DNA from: CBDCYN01 sp965224205
GTDB lineage: Bacteria; Planctomycetota; Phycisphaerae; Phycisphaerales; Phycisphaeraceae
Direction of reading: 5' to 3'
Assembly: GCA_965224205.1 (NCBI GenBank)
Contig: CBDCYN010000042.1
Span: 27,046 to 91,045 of the forward strand
Length of the DNA stretch: 64,000 nt
The position numbers and the translations under genes are program-made. A model generated the notes under the pieces. That model searched no databases. It was not told the origin of the DNA and worked only from the letters and a program-made list of their open reading frames with translations. Below are positions 55,276-63,816 of this stretch, piece after piece (positions within the stretch are counted from its first letter, which is position 1; every line of letters starts with the position of its first letter).

Positions 55276-55998
55276 TTAGCTATCCCTGTGGCGTCGCAGC
55301 GTGTTGGTGATGCCCACCGCGCCAAGAAGAGACAGGCCCATCCACGATGCCGCCGGGATCGGCACGACGTTGGGCTCTTCGTCCGAGGTGATGATCTGAT
55401 CCAGGATCATGTCGGTGCCTTGTCCGGCGGTGATCTCCATGTTGATCTCATCGACGTTCTCAAAAATGTCGGGGCTGAACCCGGTAAACGACGAGAACGG
55501 CACCGCTACAGAGCCCGTCCCGGGCAAGGACATGACCGTCGCTGTCCCAAAGATATCGGACACGATGTTGAACGTCACGGTCACCGTCCCTTGATCGATC
55601 GACAGGATCGTGAAGTTGAGTGTGTCTTCGACCCCACCATCGGTCAGGTCGATCGCGCCAAGGCCGCCCCCATTGGCGTTCCATCGGGTGCGGGACCGCC
55701 CCCCCTGCGATAACGCGTTCTGCGAGTGGCCCTCGGCCCCGGGCGGGGCTGCTACCCGAAGCACCGCTCCTTGGGAAATCGGATCGTCGTTCTCGGGGAA
55801 CCCGAGGAGCTCGAGCGTACGCGAGCCTCCGATGGCACTGGGCGCAGCGAAATTGATCGGCCCTGGGTTAGCGCTACTGACCACCCCCGGACCGGTATTG
55901 AAATCGTCGATCAGAATACTCGCCGCCTGCAGACCATGAGCCATCAGCGTTAGACTGCCGCACCCAACAAGAACGATCCCGCCTTCTTTCTTACCCAC
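55276..55998 (-). CDS. VPLPA-CTERM sorting domain protein (paralogue 2)
   Basis: About 240 aa from GTG 55998, chosen because GGAAAGGAGCATCATT precedes it and a signal peptide follows (GKKEGGIVLVGCGSLTLMAH). Body as in paralogue 1: SILIDDFNTGPGVVSSANPG, GGSRTLELLGFPENDDPISQ, GHSQNALSQGGRSRTRWNAN, LSIDQGTVTVTF, FSPDIFENVDEINMEI. Tail VVPIPAASWMGLSLLGAVGI followed by TNTLRRHRDS. It is more distant in signal and tail than in the body. Exported, exosortase-type sorting expected; function unknown. Confidence 0.86.
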   Translation of the reverse strand: MGKKEGGIVLVGCGSLTLMAHGLQAASILIDDFNTGPGVVSSANPGPINFAAPSAIGGSRTLELLGFPENDDPISQGAVLRVAAPPGAEGHSQNALSQGGRSRTRWNANGGGLGAIDLTDGGVEDTLNFTILSIDQGTVTVTFNIVSDIFGTATVMSLPGTGSVAVPFSSFTGFSPDIFENVDEINMEITAGQGTDMILDQIITSDEEPNVVPIPAASWMGLSLLGAVGITNTLRRHRDS

Positions 55999-56395
55999 AA
56001 TGATGCTCCTTTCCTTTCTAGGACGACCATGTAGATCTCCCCTGTCGCGTTGAAACACATCGCTGCTGCACCATGACGCCGCAGCAATCATGAATCACCC
56101 ACCCACTATTTGAGATCAGCGATCAGATAGGTCGTCATTCGTAAAGATTTTTTGCCTTGCCCTCTAATCCGGCTTCAAGCCTGAATTTATGTGTGAGAAG
56201 GGGTACGCACGACTAGTTGCAGTCATCCACTAGCCTCAACGGATGCCCCTCACACTGACACACCCTTTATCATGTCTGCATGCTTCTCACTCGTACTCTA
56301 AGAATGAATAGATCTCTGTCCAAAGTGCGGCAACAGAAATGTGTTGATCACAGCCCTTTTCCGGGTACGAGCTCGACGGGTCGCCCACACCCCTT
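55999..56395. other. Intergenic region
   Basis: 397 bp, AT-richer than average (notably 56140-56330), no gene. Probably the promoter region of the VPLPA gene on its left. Confidence 0.45.
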
Positions 56396-56665
56396 CTAAC
56401 TTTTTATTTTACGGTCGAGCGCCTTGGTGTCAACCATTTTTTGTGCTTCTATTGATGATTGGGTAGTCCTGAAGAGAAAAGGAAGCGTGACCAGCCCCGC
56501 TAAAACCCCAGCGGCAATCAACCCGACGACGCGTTGACGAAGCGCGGCCCGGTTGAAGCGTTGACGAACAGTTCGACGCGTTCTTGCCTGAGCAAAGCGA
56601 CACCGCACGCCAGGCACCAACGCCGCCCACCACCCCGGACCACCGGGCCCCTTGCACCTGATCAC
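56396..56665 (-). CDS. Possible small membrane protein
   Basis: 89 codons from GTG 56665, with an Arg-rich leader (RTRRTVRQRFNRAALRQRVV), one hydrophobic helix (GLIAAGVLAGLVTLPFLF) and a polar tail (ALDRKIKS). A stop lies just upstream in frame, also when IS630 copy D is removed. No family recognised; may be fortuitous. Confidence 0.3.
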   Translation of the reverse strand: MIRCKGPGGPGWWAALVPGVRCRFAQARTRRTVRQRFNRAALRQRVVGLIAAGVLAGLVTLPFLFRTTQSSIEAQKMVDTKALDRKIKS

Positions 56666-56736
56666 CGCCTAGAGCAACTGGGGTGATTGTTTGCCGTTAT
56701 CCGATAAGTCTGATTTATGGCAAGGAGGCCAAGGTC

Positions 56737-57072
56737 ATGGCGTATTCGATGGATTTGCGTCAGCGGGTGGTCGCTGCGTTGGGGGCGGGCCAAACGCCCA
56801 CGACCGTATCACGACGGTTCCAGGTTGCTGGGGCGACCGTTCGCAACTGGATGGGTCGACACCGCAGCGGCGAGTTGGAGCCGGGGACACCGGGTCCCAA
56901 GGGGCCGATCAAACTCACGGTGGCCGATGAGCAGCGGATACGTGAGGCGGTGGCATCGAAGCCGGGGATCACGGCCAAGCAGTTGATGGCGATGCTCAGT
57001 GTCGACGTTGTCGAATCGACGGTGTGCCGGGCGTTGAAGCGGCTGGGGTTATCCCTGAAAAGGAGTCGCTAA
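56737..57072 (+). CDS. IS630-family transposase (type III) ORF A, copy D
   Basis: 111 aa: MAYSMDLRQRVVAALGAGQT, helix-turn-helix PTTVSRRFQVAGATVRNW. Frame open, GCAAGGAGGCCAAGG upstream, but its partner ORF B is broken. Confidence 0.8.
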   Translation: MAYSMDLRQRVVAALGAGQTPTTVSRRFQVAGATVRNWMGRHRSGELEPGTPGPKGPIKLTVADEQRIREAVASKPGITAKQLMAMLSVDVVESTVCRALKRLGLSLKRSR

Positions 57073-57670
57073 TCGCCGCCGAGCAGAACCGCCCGGACGT
57101 GGCCGAACGTCGCCGCAACTTCGCGATCGCCCGGCGGTTCGTGGACCCGGGATCCTGATTTTTCTCGATGAAGCTGGGCTCAAGACGGACATGACCCGGC
57201 TCTACGGCAGGTCGCCGATCGGCCAACGTTGCGTGGATCACACGCCGCACGGCCGCTGGAAGACCCTGACGATGCTTAGCGCCATCCGGCTCGACGGGGT
57301 GATGCCCGACGCGACGGTCGTACTCGATGGCCCGATGAACGGCCCCGCGTTGGTCGCCTACACCCAGCAGTTCCTGGCCCCGGCGTTGCGGCCGGGTGAC
57401 GTGGTCATTGTGGACAACCTCTCGTCGCCCAAAGCCGCCGCGGTGCGCGAAGTGATCGAGGCGGTCGGGGCCGACCTGTGGTATCTGCCCCCGTACAGTC
57501 CGGACTTGAACCCGATCGAGAAGCTGTGGTCGAAGGTCAAGGCCTGGCTGCGTCGGGTCTGCGCCGAGGCATTCGACACCCTCACCGCCACGATCGTCGA
57601 CGCCCTACGAGACGTCTCGCCCAACGAGTGCGCCAACTATTTCACTTCCTGCGGCTACGGCAATTATTGA
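57054..57670 (+). pseudogene. IS630-family transposase (type III) ORF B, copy D, frameshifted
   Basis: ARRFVDPGS is followed by TGA at the site where copy A has AHLVFLDES: a 1-nt loss near 57148-57160. Beyond it the frame recovers as FLDEAGLKTDMTRLYGRSP, IVDNLSSPKAA, PPYSPDLNPIEKLW to 57670. Dead copy. Confidence 0.85.
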
Positions 57671-57894
57671 TGCAAGGTGCTCTAGATCATATACTCCGGC
57701 CCTGATGGGGGACGTTCCTGTCCGGCGAAAATGGAAATGTAAACAGGCCTTACTTATCATAATAATATAGCCATCGGAGGAAGGGGCCCTGGGAAACATT
57801 CCTTTCACATGCACGGATGCCCGCCGCTCGCCGGACGGTAAGAGATGGAGGTTAGAAGATTGATGAAATATGAGATTTCAGGCGAAGGTCTGGC

Positions 57895-58545
57895 ATGACC
57901 GCTGTTTCACGGGTCTACGCCCGCTGGTTGAGCCTATACGCTACGGCAGCGGTTATTTTGACCGCCAGCATTACGCTCAGCTGGGCCAGCGGTGAACCGC
58001 TCAAGAACTTCCTGCGGGATCCCCGGTCTGTGCTCGAAGGTCATGCGCTGATCGGTTTTCAATCGAATATCGGCGTTTTGGCGTGGTGCTGCGGCGCGGT
58101 AACGTGCCTTTTCACAGCCGCGGTTCTGTCCCGAAAGCAGACGAGTTTGCCGCGGCGTGGGTTCCTCCTGGCCCTGGGTGTGATCACTTCGGTCTGGGCA
58201 ATCGACGACCTGTTCCTGATCCACGAGGCGCTGGGCCCGCGTGTGTCGGGACTGGGTGAAGAGTTCTTTTATGTCGCGTATGGCTTAGCGATGGTGACCA
58301 CGCTGCTGTGGTTTCGAGGCGTGGTGCTGAGTACCTATTACCTACCGCTGGTTCTGGCGTTGGTATTCTTCGGCGCCACCACGGTATTGGACTCGTCGTC
58401 GATCGTCCCTGGTTGGCGGGGGACATCGCGGGTCTGGGCCGAAGAAGGCACAAAACTGTTAGGGATCTTACATTGGAGCGGGTACCTGATCATCACCAGC
58501 TTATCCACTCTGGTCGATCATCTCGACACCTCAACACACGCGTGA
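57895..58545 (+). CDS. Six-helix membrane protein of unknown function
   Basis: 216 aa. About six hydrophobic helices: 13-31, 56-76, 91-105, 123-145, 147-165 and 187-205. Intramembrane or interfacial acidic motifs stand out: WAIDDLFLIHEALGP, LDSSSIVPGW and AEEGTKLLGILHWSG. The repeated D/E/H placement recalls metal-dependent membrane hydrolases of the CREST/ceramidase kind, but length and spacing are not enough to claim it. Start ATG 57895 lies in GGCATGACC with AGGCGAAGG upstream. Stands alone. Confidence 0.6.
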   Translation: MTAVSRVYARWLSLYATAAVILTASITLSWASGEPLKNFLRDPRSVLEGHALIGFQSNIGVLAWCCGAVTCLFTAAVLSRKQTSLPRRGFLLALGVITSVWAIDDLFLIHEALGPRVSGLGEEFFYVAYGLAMVTTLLWFRGVVLSTYYLPLVLALVFFGATTVLDSSSIVPGWRGTSRVWAEEGTKLLGILHWSGYLIITSLSTLVDHLDTSTHA

Positions 58546-58748
58546 ACCGGCCCGCTTCTTTGACCATAACACCCCCGCTGTATCATCCAGCAGGGGTGAG
58601 TCGATCGAAAGAGGTGTGAGAAGCATCCCAATACCCATTCTGTAGTAGTCAGTATTCGACCCCTCGGGCGCTGTAAGGAGCTATCACAACTACCTCAGAT
58701 TCGAGAGTCGGCCCGTTTAATCCGAATTGGGGTGACGACCGCGCTGCG

Positions 58749-60236
58749 TTATTTGGCTTTAACGGCCCGGTTGGCGAAGTACTTCTTCGCTTCGCCGGCG
58801 AGGTAGAAGCTGCCGGTGATGATGATCAGGTCATCGCGGCTGACCGCCCGCCACGCCACGCCCAGCGCCTCTTGGAGCCCGGGGACGGCTTGGGCCATCT
58901 TGGGCGACAGCTCGTGGAAGCGGCGCAGCAGGTCGTGCGGATCGCAGGCGCGCGGGTTAGTCTTGGAGTCGGTGAAGATCACCTTATCGGCACCCAGGGA
59001 GACCTCGCGGAGCATGCCCTTGACGTCCTTGTTTTGGCCGCAGCCGAAGATCATCACTAATGAGTCGTAGGCCACGTGGGCCCCGAGGGTGCGGATCAAT
59101 GCGCGGATTGACGCGGCGTTGTGGGCCCCGTCGACATACACCCGCGGCGCCGGCCACACCCGCTCCATGCGCCCGGGGATGCGGGTGGTCGCCAAGCCGC
59201 TGATGACCTTTTCCTCGGGTAAAACAAAGCCGAAGGCCTTGAGCCGATCGAGGATTGACAACGCCAGCCCGCAGTTGTGGGCCTGGTGCTCGCCCGGCAG
59301 CGGGACCGGCAGGTGCTCCCACCGGCTGGTGGGGGTGGTGATGGAGACCCGGGTGTGGGGGCCTAGTTCCCGTGTGGCTTCAAACCGGTAGCTGAACTCG
59401 ATCTGGTCGCCGGTGAACGCCAAAGGCGTGCCGCGTTGGGCGGCTTCTTCGATCAATACCTCGGTGACGACCGGGTCTTGGGCGACGCTGACCGCGGGGG
59501 TATCTTTCTTAAAAACACCCGCTTTCTCTTTGGCGATCATCTCCAGCTTATGGCCCAGCACATTCATATGGTCGAGGCTGATATGCGTCATCCCGCACGT
59601 GATCGGGTCGACCGCAGTGGTGGCGTCGAGCCGGCCGCCCAAACCGGTTTCGAGGATCGCGATGTCGACCGCTTGATCGGCAAAGTAACGCAGGGCTGCG
59701 GCGGTGAGGATCTCAAAAAAAGTCGGGATTCTTCCCTTAAAAGCTTTTTCTTTGGCTGCGATCTGCTTGATCAGGTCCGCCAGGTCGGCGTGGCTGATCA
59801 TCACGTCATCGATCGTGATCCGCTCACGCAGGTCCACCAGGTGGGGGCTGGAGTAGAGGCCGACCGTGTAGCCGCAAGCCCGAAGCATGTGCGACAGCAT
59901 CGCGCAGGTCGAGCCCTTGCCCTTGGTGCCGGCGATCTGGATGCACTTGATCTCGCGGTGAGGGTTGCCCAATGCCTTGAAGAGCTGCTCGGTACGTTCG
60001 AGGCCGTAGACGCGGGCGTCTTGGGGCACGATCCGCATGCGCTCAAAATCGGTATGCTCATAGAGCCATTTGATGGCGCTAGTGTAATTCGTTATTTTTG
60101 AGGCCGTTACAGGAGAATTTCCTGTTTTGGGCGAACGGGTTTGGCCCGCACGTGGAGTCGGCTTACGGCGCGTTTTCGAAGCATGCGACGTTTTGCGTTG
60201 GGTTTGGCGTGATTTCGGTTTGGCTGGAGAAGGCAT
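58749..60236 (-). CDS. folC: Bifunctional folylpolyglutamate synthase/dihydrofolate synthase
   Basis: About 495 aa from ATG 60236. P-loop IQIAGTKGKGSTCAMLSHML, then SPHLVDLRERI, ETGLGGRLDATT, SLDHMNVLGHKLEMIAKEKA, PVPLPGEHQAHNCGLALSIL and VYVDGAHNAASI. These are the full set of FolC/Mur-ligase motifs. It adds glutamate to dihydropteroate or folates in the cytoplasm. The first ~50 residues are a Lys/Arg/Ser/Pro-rich extension (PSPAKPKSRQTQRKTSHASK) not present in usual FolC; the true start could be later. Follows serS by 163 bp on the same strand. Confidence 0.93.
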   Translation of the reverse strand: MPSPAKPKSRQTQRKTSHASKTRRKPTPRAGQTRSPKTGNSPVTASKITNYTSAIKWLYEHTDFERMRIVPQDARVYGLERTEQLFKALGNPHREIKCIQIAGTKGKGSTCAMLSHMLRACGYTVGLYSSPHLVDLRERITIDDVMISHADLADLIKQIAAKEKAFKGRIPTFFEILTAAALRYFADQAVDIAILETGLGGRLDATTAVDPITCGMTHISLDHMNVLGHKLEMIAKEKAGVFKKDTPAVSVAQDPVVTEVLIEEAAQRGTPLAFTGDQIEFSYRFEATRELGPHTRVSITTPTSRWEHLPVPLPGEHQAHNCGLALSILDRLKAFGFVLPEEKVISGLATTRIPGRMERVWPAPRVYVDGAHNAASIRALIRTLGAHVAYDSLVMIFGCGQNKDVKGMLREVSLGADKVIFTDSKTNPRACDPHDLLRRFHELSPKMAQAVPGLQEALGVAWRAVSRDDLIIITGSFYLAGEAKKYFANRAVKAK

Positions 60237-60399
60237 ATTGTTGGCTAAGGTATCAAGCTTAAAAAATACGTCAATCACAATATTTTAACTATTTTTTCGG
60301 CATATGCTGCAAAATTGCCTAAATTATATCGCAATCTGCAAGAACGCAATTGGTTTTTATTTAATATTTTACGCCTTGATAACCGAATCGCCCGGAGGT

Positions 60400-61740
60400 T
60401 CAGATCGATTCGCAGGCTGCCGGGTCCGGCTCGAGGCGATCAAGCCCGTGCATATAGGGTTGTAACGCTGTCGGAATGGTCATCGAACCGTCTTCATTTT
60501 GATATAATTCCATGATGGGTATTAGAATACGTGGACTTGCAACCACGGTGTTATTTAACGTATGACAGAATCGCTTCTGACCCTGTTCATCACGATATCT
60601 TAGCCCTAACCGTCTGGCTTGAAAATCATAGAAACGTGAAGCCGAATGGGTCTCGCCCCAGCTGCGGCGCGACGGCATCCAAGTCTCGATATCATATTTC
60701 GCCGCTTGGCCTTGTCCCAATTCGCCGCTGCATACCCGAACCGTTCGGAACGGTAATTCGAGCGTTTTGAGCATTTCTTGGGCGTTTTCCAGAATTTTTC
60801 GGTGCCAATGCTTCGATTCTTCCACATCATTGCCGCAGATCACCACCTGCTCGACCTTGTCAAACTGATGAATGCGATACAGGCCCGCGGTATCTTTTCC
60901 ATACGTCCCCGCTTCTCTTCTAAAACAAGGACTCATCGCTACGTACAGACGCGGCAGTGTGTTCTCTTCGAGCACCTCCTCCATCCCATATGCGGTCAAG
61001 GAAACCTCTGCGGTCCCCACCAGGAACTTCTCGGGCTGCTCTTGAGCCAGGGCATATGTTTGTTCTCGACCCAAGGGGAAATACCCCGTGCCCACCATCG
61101 CCGGCTGCCGCACCATCACCGGCACGGACATCGGCGTAAATCCCTTTTTAATCATTAGATCCATCGCCAAACGCAACACCGCCTGATGCAACATCGCTCC
61201 GGCGCCGACCAGAAAGTAGCTCCTCGAACCCGATATCTTCACCCCCCGTTCGATATCGATCATCCCCAGCGACTGGCCCAAGGCGACGTGGTCGCGGGGT
61301 TCGAAAGAAAACTCTCGGATCTGCCCCCACCGATCGATCTCCACGTTCTGTGAGTCATCTTCGCCGACTGGCACCTCCTCGTCGGGTGGTTGAGGGACCC
61401 TCATCAGCAGATCCTGGTACTCGGGTTCAACTTGGCCGATTTGGAGGTCGAGAGCGTGTTCTTCTTCCTTGAGCTGCGCAGGTCGCCGCTGGAGTTTGGC
61501 CATCTGTTCTTGCAACCCTGGCTTTTCCGAGGCGGCTGCTTTTTTCATCCGGCCCGCCAGCTTGCCGATCTGCTTGCCGATCTGGTTCTTTTCCGCAGTC
61601 AGCTGCTGGCGATCCGTTAGAAGCCGGCGGTGCTGCTCATCGAGTTCAAGCAGGCGATCGATGTCCACGTCGATCCGCTTCTGGGCCGCGGCGGTGCGGT
61701 ACCGTTCAGGGTGGCTACGCAGGTCTTTGGCGTCAATCAT
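60400..61740 (-). CDS. serS: Seryl-tRNA synthetase
   Basis: 446 aa, slightly longer than usual. N-terminal MIDAKDLRSHPERYRTAAAQ and a long antiparallel coiled coil (about 28-105) for tRNA-Ser. Class II core: motif 2 LPRLYVAMSPCFRREAGTYG, then YRIHQFDKVEQVVIC, the WMPSRRSWGETHSASRFYDF serine-site region and motif 3 NNTVVASPRILIPIMELYQN. Charges tRNA-Ser. The upstream region towards lspA holds three tandem copies of the intergenic repeat. Confidence 0.96.
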   Translation of the reverse strand: MIDAKDLRSHPERYRTAAAQKRIDVDIDRLLELDEQHRRLLTDRQQLTAEKNQIGKQIGKLAGRMKKAAASEKPGLQEQMAKLQRRPAQLKEEEHALDLQIGQVEPEYQDLLMRVPQPPDEEVPVGEDDSQNVEIDRWGQIREFSFEPRDHVALGQSLGMIDIERGVKISGSRSYFLVGAGAMLHQAVLRLAMDLMIKKGFTPMSVPVMVRQPAMVGTGYFPLGREQTYALAQEQPEKFLVGTAEVSLTAYGMEEVLEENTLPRLYVAMSPCFRREAGTYGKDTAGLYRIHQFDKVEQVVICGNDVEESKHWHRKILENAQEMLKTLELPFRTVRVCSGELGQGQAAKYDIETWMPSRRSWGETHSASRFYDFQARRLGLRYRDEQGQKRFCHTLNNTVVASPRILIPIMELYQNEDGSMTIPTALQPYMHGLDRLEPDPAACESI

Positions 61741-61756
61741 TCATGACAACTCGATG

Positions 61757-61856
61757 AGATCTAACCGTTCCGGATGAAAATACAGCATAACTTGTGTCGG
61801 AGGCAACAAAATTTTGACGGCCCGTAAATCGCCGATGCGGTGTCACGCGGCGCTTT
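61757..61856 (+). repeat. Intergenic repeat, copy R5 (degenerate)
   Basis: CTAACCGTTCCGGATGAAAA ... with decayed centre and no end hairpin. First of three in tandem upstream of serS and lspA. Confidence 0.65.
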
Positions 61857-61960
61857 TATATCCATCCCAGATGAAATTGCGGCATCAATCGTGTACGCGG
61901 CAGGGAAATTCTCGGTGTCCTACGCGTGTCCGACGCGGCGCTTGGATACGCGATGCGTAG
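61857..61960 (+). repeat. Intergenic repeat, copy R6
   Basis: TATATCCATCCCAGATGAAA ... GTGTACGCGGCAGGGAAATT ... GATACGC-GAT-GCGTA. Good copy, tandem with R5 and R7. Confidence 0.83.
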
Positions 61961-61994
61961 AGATACCCCACGGGTATTTTCCTACCGGCCCATA

Positions 61995-62121
61995 ATATAC
62001 CGGTCCCGGATGAAAACACGGCATGACTCTTGGACGCGGTCGGGAAATCTTCACTGCCCAATGCCGACTCGACGCGGGGCTTTGGGACATCGAGCGTATA
62101 TTCCGTTCCCGGATCGGTATA
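61995..62121 (+). repeat. Intergenic repeat, copy R7 (with inverted end)
   Basis: ATATACCGGTCCCGGATGAA ... and, after the body (to ~62100), TTCCCGGATCGGTATAC at 62105-62121, which is the leading edge inverted. As in R8, the copy is bounded by inverted edges. Confidence 0.75.
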
Positions 62122-62207
62122 CTGTGAGGCGATGGAGACCTTGGCTAGCCAGCATCCCCGCGGCAAGCACGCGGCCGACCATGGGCGCGCGTCCGGCGGC
62201 CGGCCCG

Positions 62208-63350
62208 ATGACCCCGATGCACCCCGCGGGCCGCGACCGGCGGGCGGTGATCTTGTTCTTGTCAGCGGTGGTGGTGGTGCTCGCGGCGGACCTGGGGACG
62301 AAATGGCTAGCATTCAACCGGGTCGCTGGCGAACCGGTGACCCTAGAACCAGCAGCCGTCGATCCACGGCTGCTGATCCCTCGCCACGAGCAGGTCGTCG
62401 TGGTCCCCGGCGTCCTGAGCCTGAAGCTGACCGCCAATACGGGAGCGATCTTCGGTATCGGCAAGGGCGCGCAGTGGCTGTTTGTCGTGATGACCGGCTT
62501 GGCGGTGGGGGTGATCAGCTGGATGTTCTGGCGGTCGGACCGGCGAGATAGGTGGCTGCATGTCTCGCTGGGGATGATCTTGGCCGGCGCGTTGGGCAAC
62601 CTTTACGACCGCCTCAAGTACCACGCGGTGCGCGATCTTTTGTACTTGTTCCCCGAAGTCAAGCTGCCTTTGGGGTTAAAATGGCCCAACGGCTCGGACG
62701 GGCTCTACCCGTGGATTTTTAACCTCGCAGACGCTGATATCTTCTTTACGGTGGGTAATCCGCCTCTGCGTTCGAATACGGTCACCATTACCATGGAGCC
62801 GGAGTACCGCAGCGAAACGCTGACGGTGGCGGGGGCAGAGTTCTCGCCTGAATTTGAAGAACTTACCGTTACGTTGAGTGATGTGCCCGATCGCGATGTG
62901 CTCATTCGCTACTTGCTACAGAAAAACACCGTTGCCAGTGATGAGGAATACGAGGGCGTCTTTTACCAGGGTAACATCGAAGGGACGGTCGACGGTTTCC
63001 GTGCGATTTTTGATGCCATGGGCGGGGCCGCACCCTACAAGATCTTGCTGGCAATTTGCTTAGAAGATACGGAGCTACCCATTACTGACGCGCGTGCTCA
63101 CTGTGGTCGCGTATACGCTAAATCGGTAAATTATGAGCCAACCGATCTCCGCTCGTTGCGTCGGCCCAATTTGCAGTCGCGTGGGCACCCGTCCCGTCGA
63201 GCGCTGCGCGAGGCGATTCACCGCCAACAAGACGCCCGTACCGATAACCCGTACGATCGCGGAGGGCCAGTGGCGTTTCCTACCAATGCAGTCCACGCCG
63301 ACGATCAAGTCCCGAGAGCGGCCTGCTTACCGATGCAGTGCGCTACCTAG
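62208..63350 (+). CDS. lspA: Signal peptidase II, lacking its last helix, fused to an unrelated frame
   Basis: From ATG 62208 (ATG 62181 also possible) the first ~180 residues are LspA: helix AVILFLSAVVVVLAADLGTK, Asn-rich LKLTANTGAIFGIGKGAQWL, GALGNLYDRLKYHAVRDLLY and YPWIFNLADADIFF, with the two catalytic Asp motifs. It removes signal peptides from prolipoproteins in the inner membrane. Just after FNLADA (about 62735-62760), where a final helix is expected, the frame changes character to NTVTITMEPEYRSETLTVAG... and runs to 63350. The last part belongs with the SLH frames downstream. So lspA here is truncated by a real rearrangement or by an assembly join. Confidence 0.7.
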   Translation: MTPMHPAGRDRRAVILFLSAVVVVLAADLGTKWLAFNRVAGEPVTLEPAAVDPRLLIPRHEQVVVVPGVLSLKLTANTGAIFGIGKGAQWLFVVMTGLAVGVISWMFWRSDRRDRWLHVSLGMILAGALGNLYDRLKYHAVRDLLYLFPEVKLPLGLKWPNGSDGLYPWIFNLADADIFFTVGNPPLRSNTVTITMEPEYRSETLTVAGAEFSPEFEELTVTLSDVPDRDVLIRYLLQKNTVASDEEYEGVFYQGNIEGTVDGFRAIFDAMGGAAPYKILLAICLEDTELPITDARAHCGRVYAKSVNYEPTDLRSLRRPNLQSRGHPSRRALREAIHRQQDARTDNPYDRGGPVAFPTNAVHADDQVPRAACLPMQCAT

Positions 63351-63816
63351 CCCAACGTGAGATCATTGATTCCGATGACACGAGCCAGATCCGAGCGGCG
63401 CACTCGCTGAATCGAGCTGAAGCGTTAAAGATGCTCCTCTTCGCCCGCTACGGCGATACACCGGCCGATGAACGCGACGCGGGTTTTAGCGATGTGCGTG
63501 GTGACCAGTGGTTTGCCCCGTACGTCTCTACGCCGCTCGACAGGGGATTGTACAGGGCTACGGCGACCGCAGTTTCCGGCCCGCCCAAACCGTGAATACG
63601 GCGGAATACCTTACTATGCTCATGCGTGTGTTCGGGGAGCAGGGGAGTGATGGGTCGATGTATCGCGATGTTGAGCCAGATGCCTGGTACAAAAATCAGG
63701 CTGGTTTGGCCCTCGAATTAGATCTTTTCCCCAACCGTGGTTCGTACCTTAAACCCGGCGCACCACTCACTCGTGGTGATGCGTTCATAGCGCTGTACCA
63801 GTATTTGCGACAGTAG
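62760..63816 (+). pseudogene. SLH-domain protein, frameshifted, probably foreign or misjoined
   Basis: Beta-sandwich-like text NTVTITMEPEYRSETLTVAG, LSDVPDRDVLIRYLLQKNTV, EGVFYQGNIEG begins in the lspA frame. Then S-layer homology repeats appear in two other frames: LTDAVRYLAQREIIDSDDTS, FSDVRGDQWFAPYVST, and GIVQGYGDRSFRPAQTVNTA, YRDVEPDAWYKNQAGLALEL. Two single-base losses, near 63305-63315 and 63525-63535, would join them. SLH proteins of this style are unusual for planctomycetes and common in Patescibacteria and Firmicutes. Stop at 63816. Confidence 0.6.

Larger units (their letters stand above)
56672..57682 (+). mobile_element. IS630-family element, type III, copy D (diverged, dead)
   Basis: 1011 bp, ends GAGCAACTGGGGTGATTG and (minus strand) GAGCACCTTGCATCAATAA, TA duplication (56670-56671, 57683-57684). 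Diverged from copies A-C along its length. Confidence 0.9.

Noticed and set aside
58625..58660. Further copy of the intergenic repeat (AATACCCATTC)
   Set aside because: Only a few bases match; no core or hairpin follows.
61757..62121. CRISPR-like array
   Set aside because: Three tandem repeats are ~105 bp, diverged and spaced irregularly, with relatives elsewhere; no spacers and no cas genes.
61926..62207. Upstream in-frame extension of lspA
   Set aside because: It runs through intergenic repeats R6 and R7 and has no homology; start placed at 62208.
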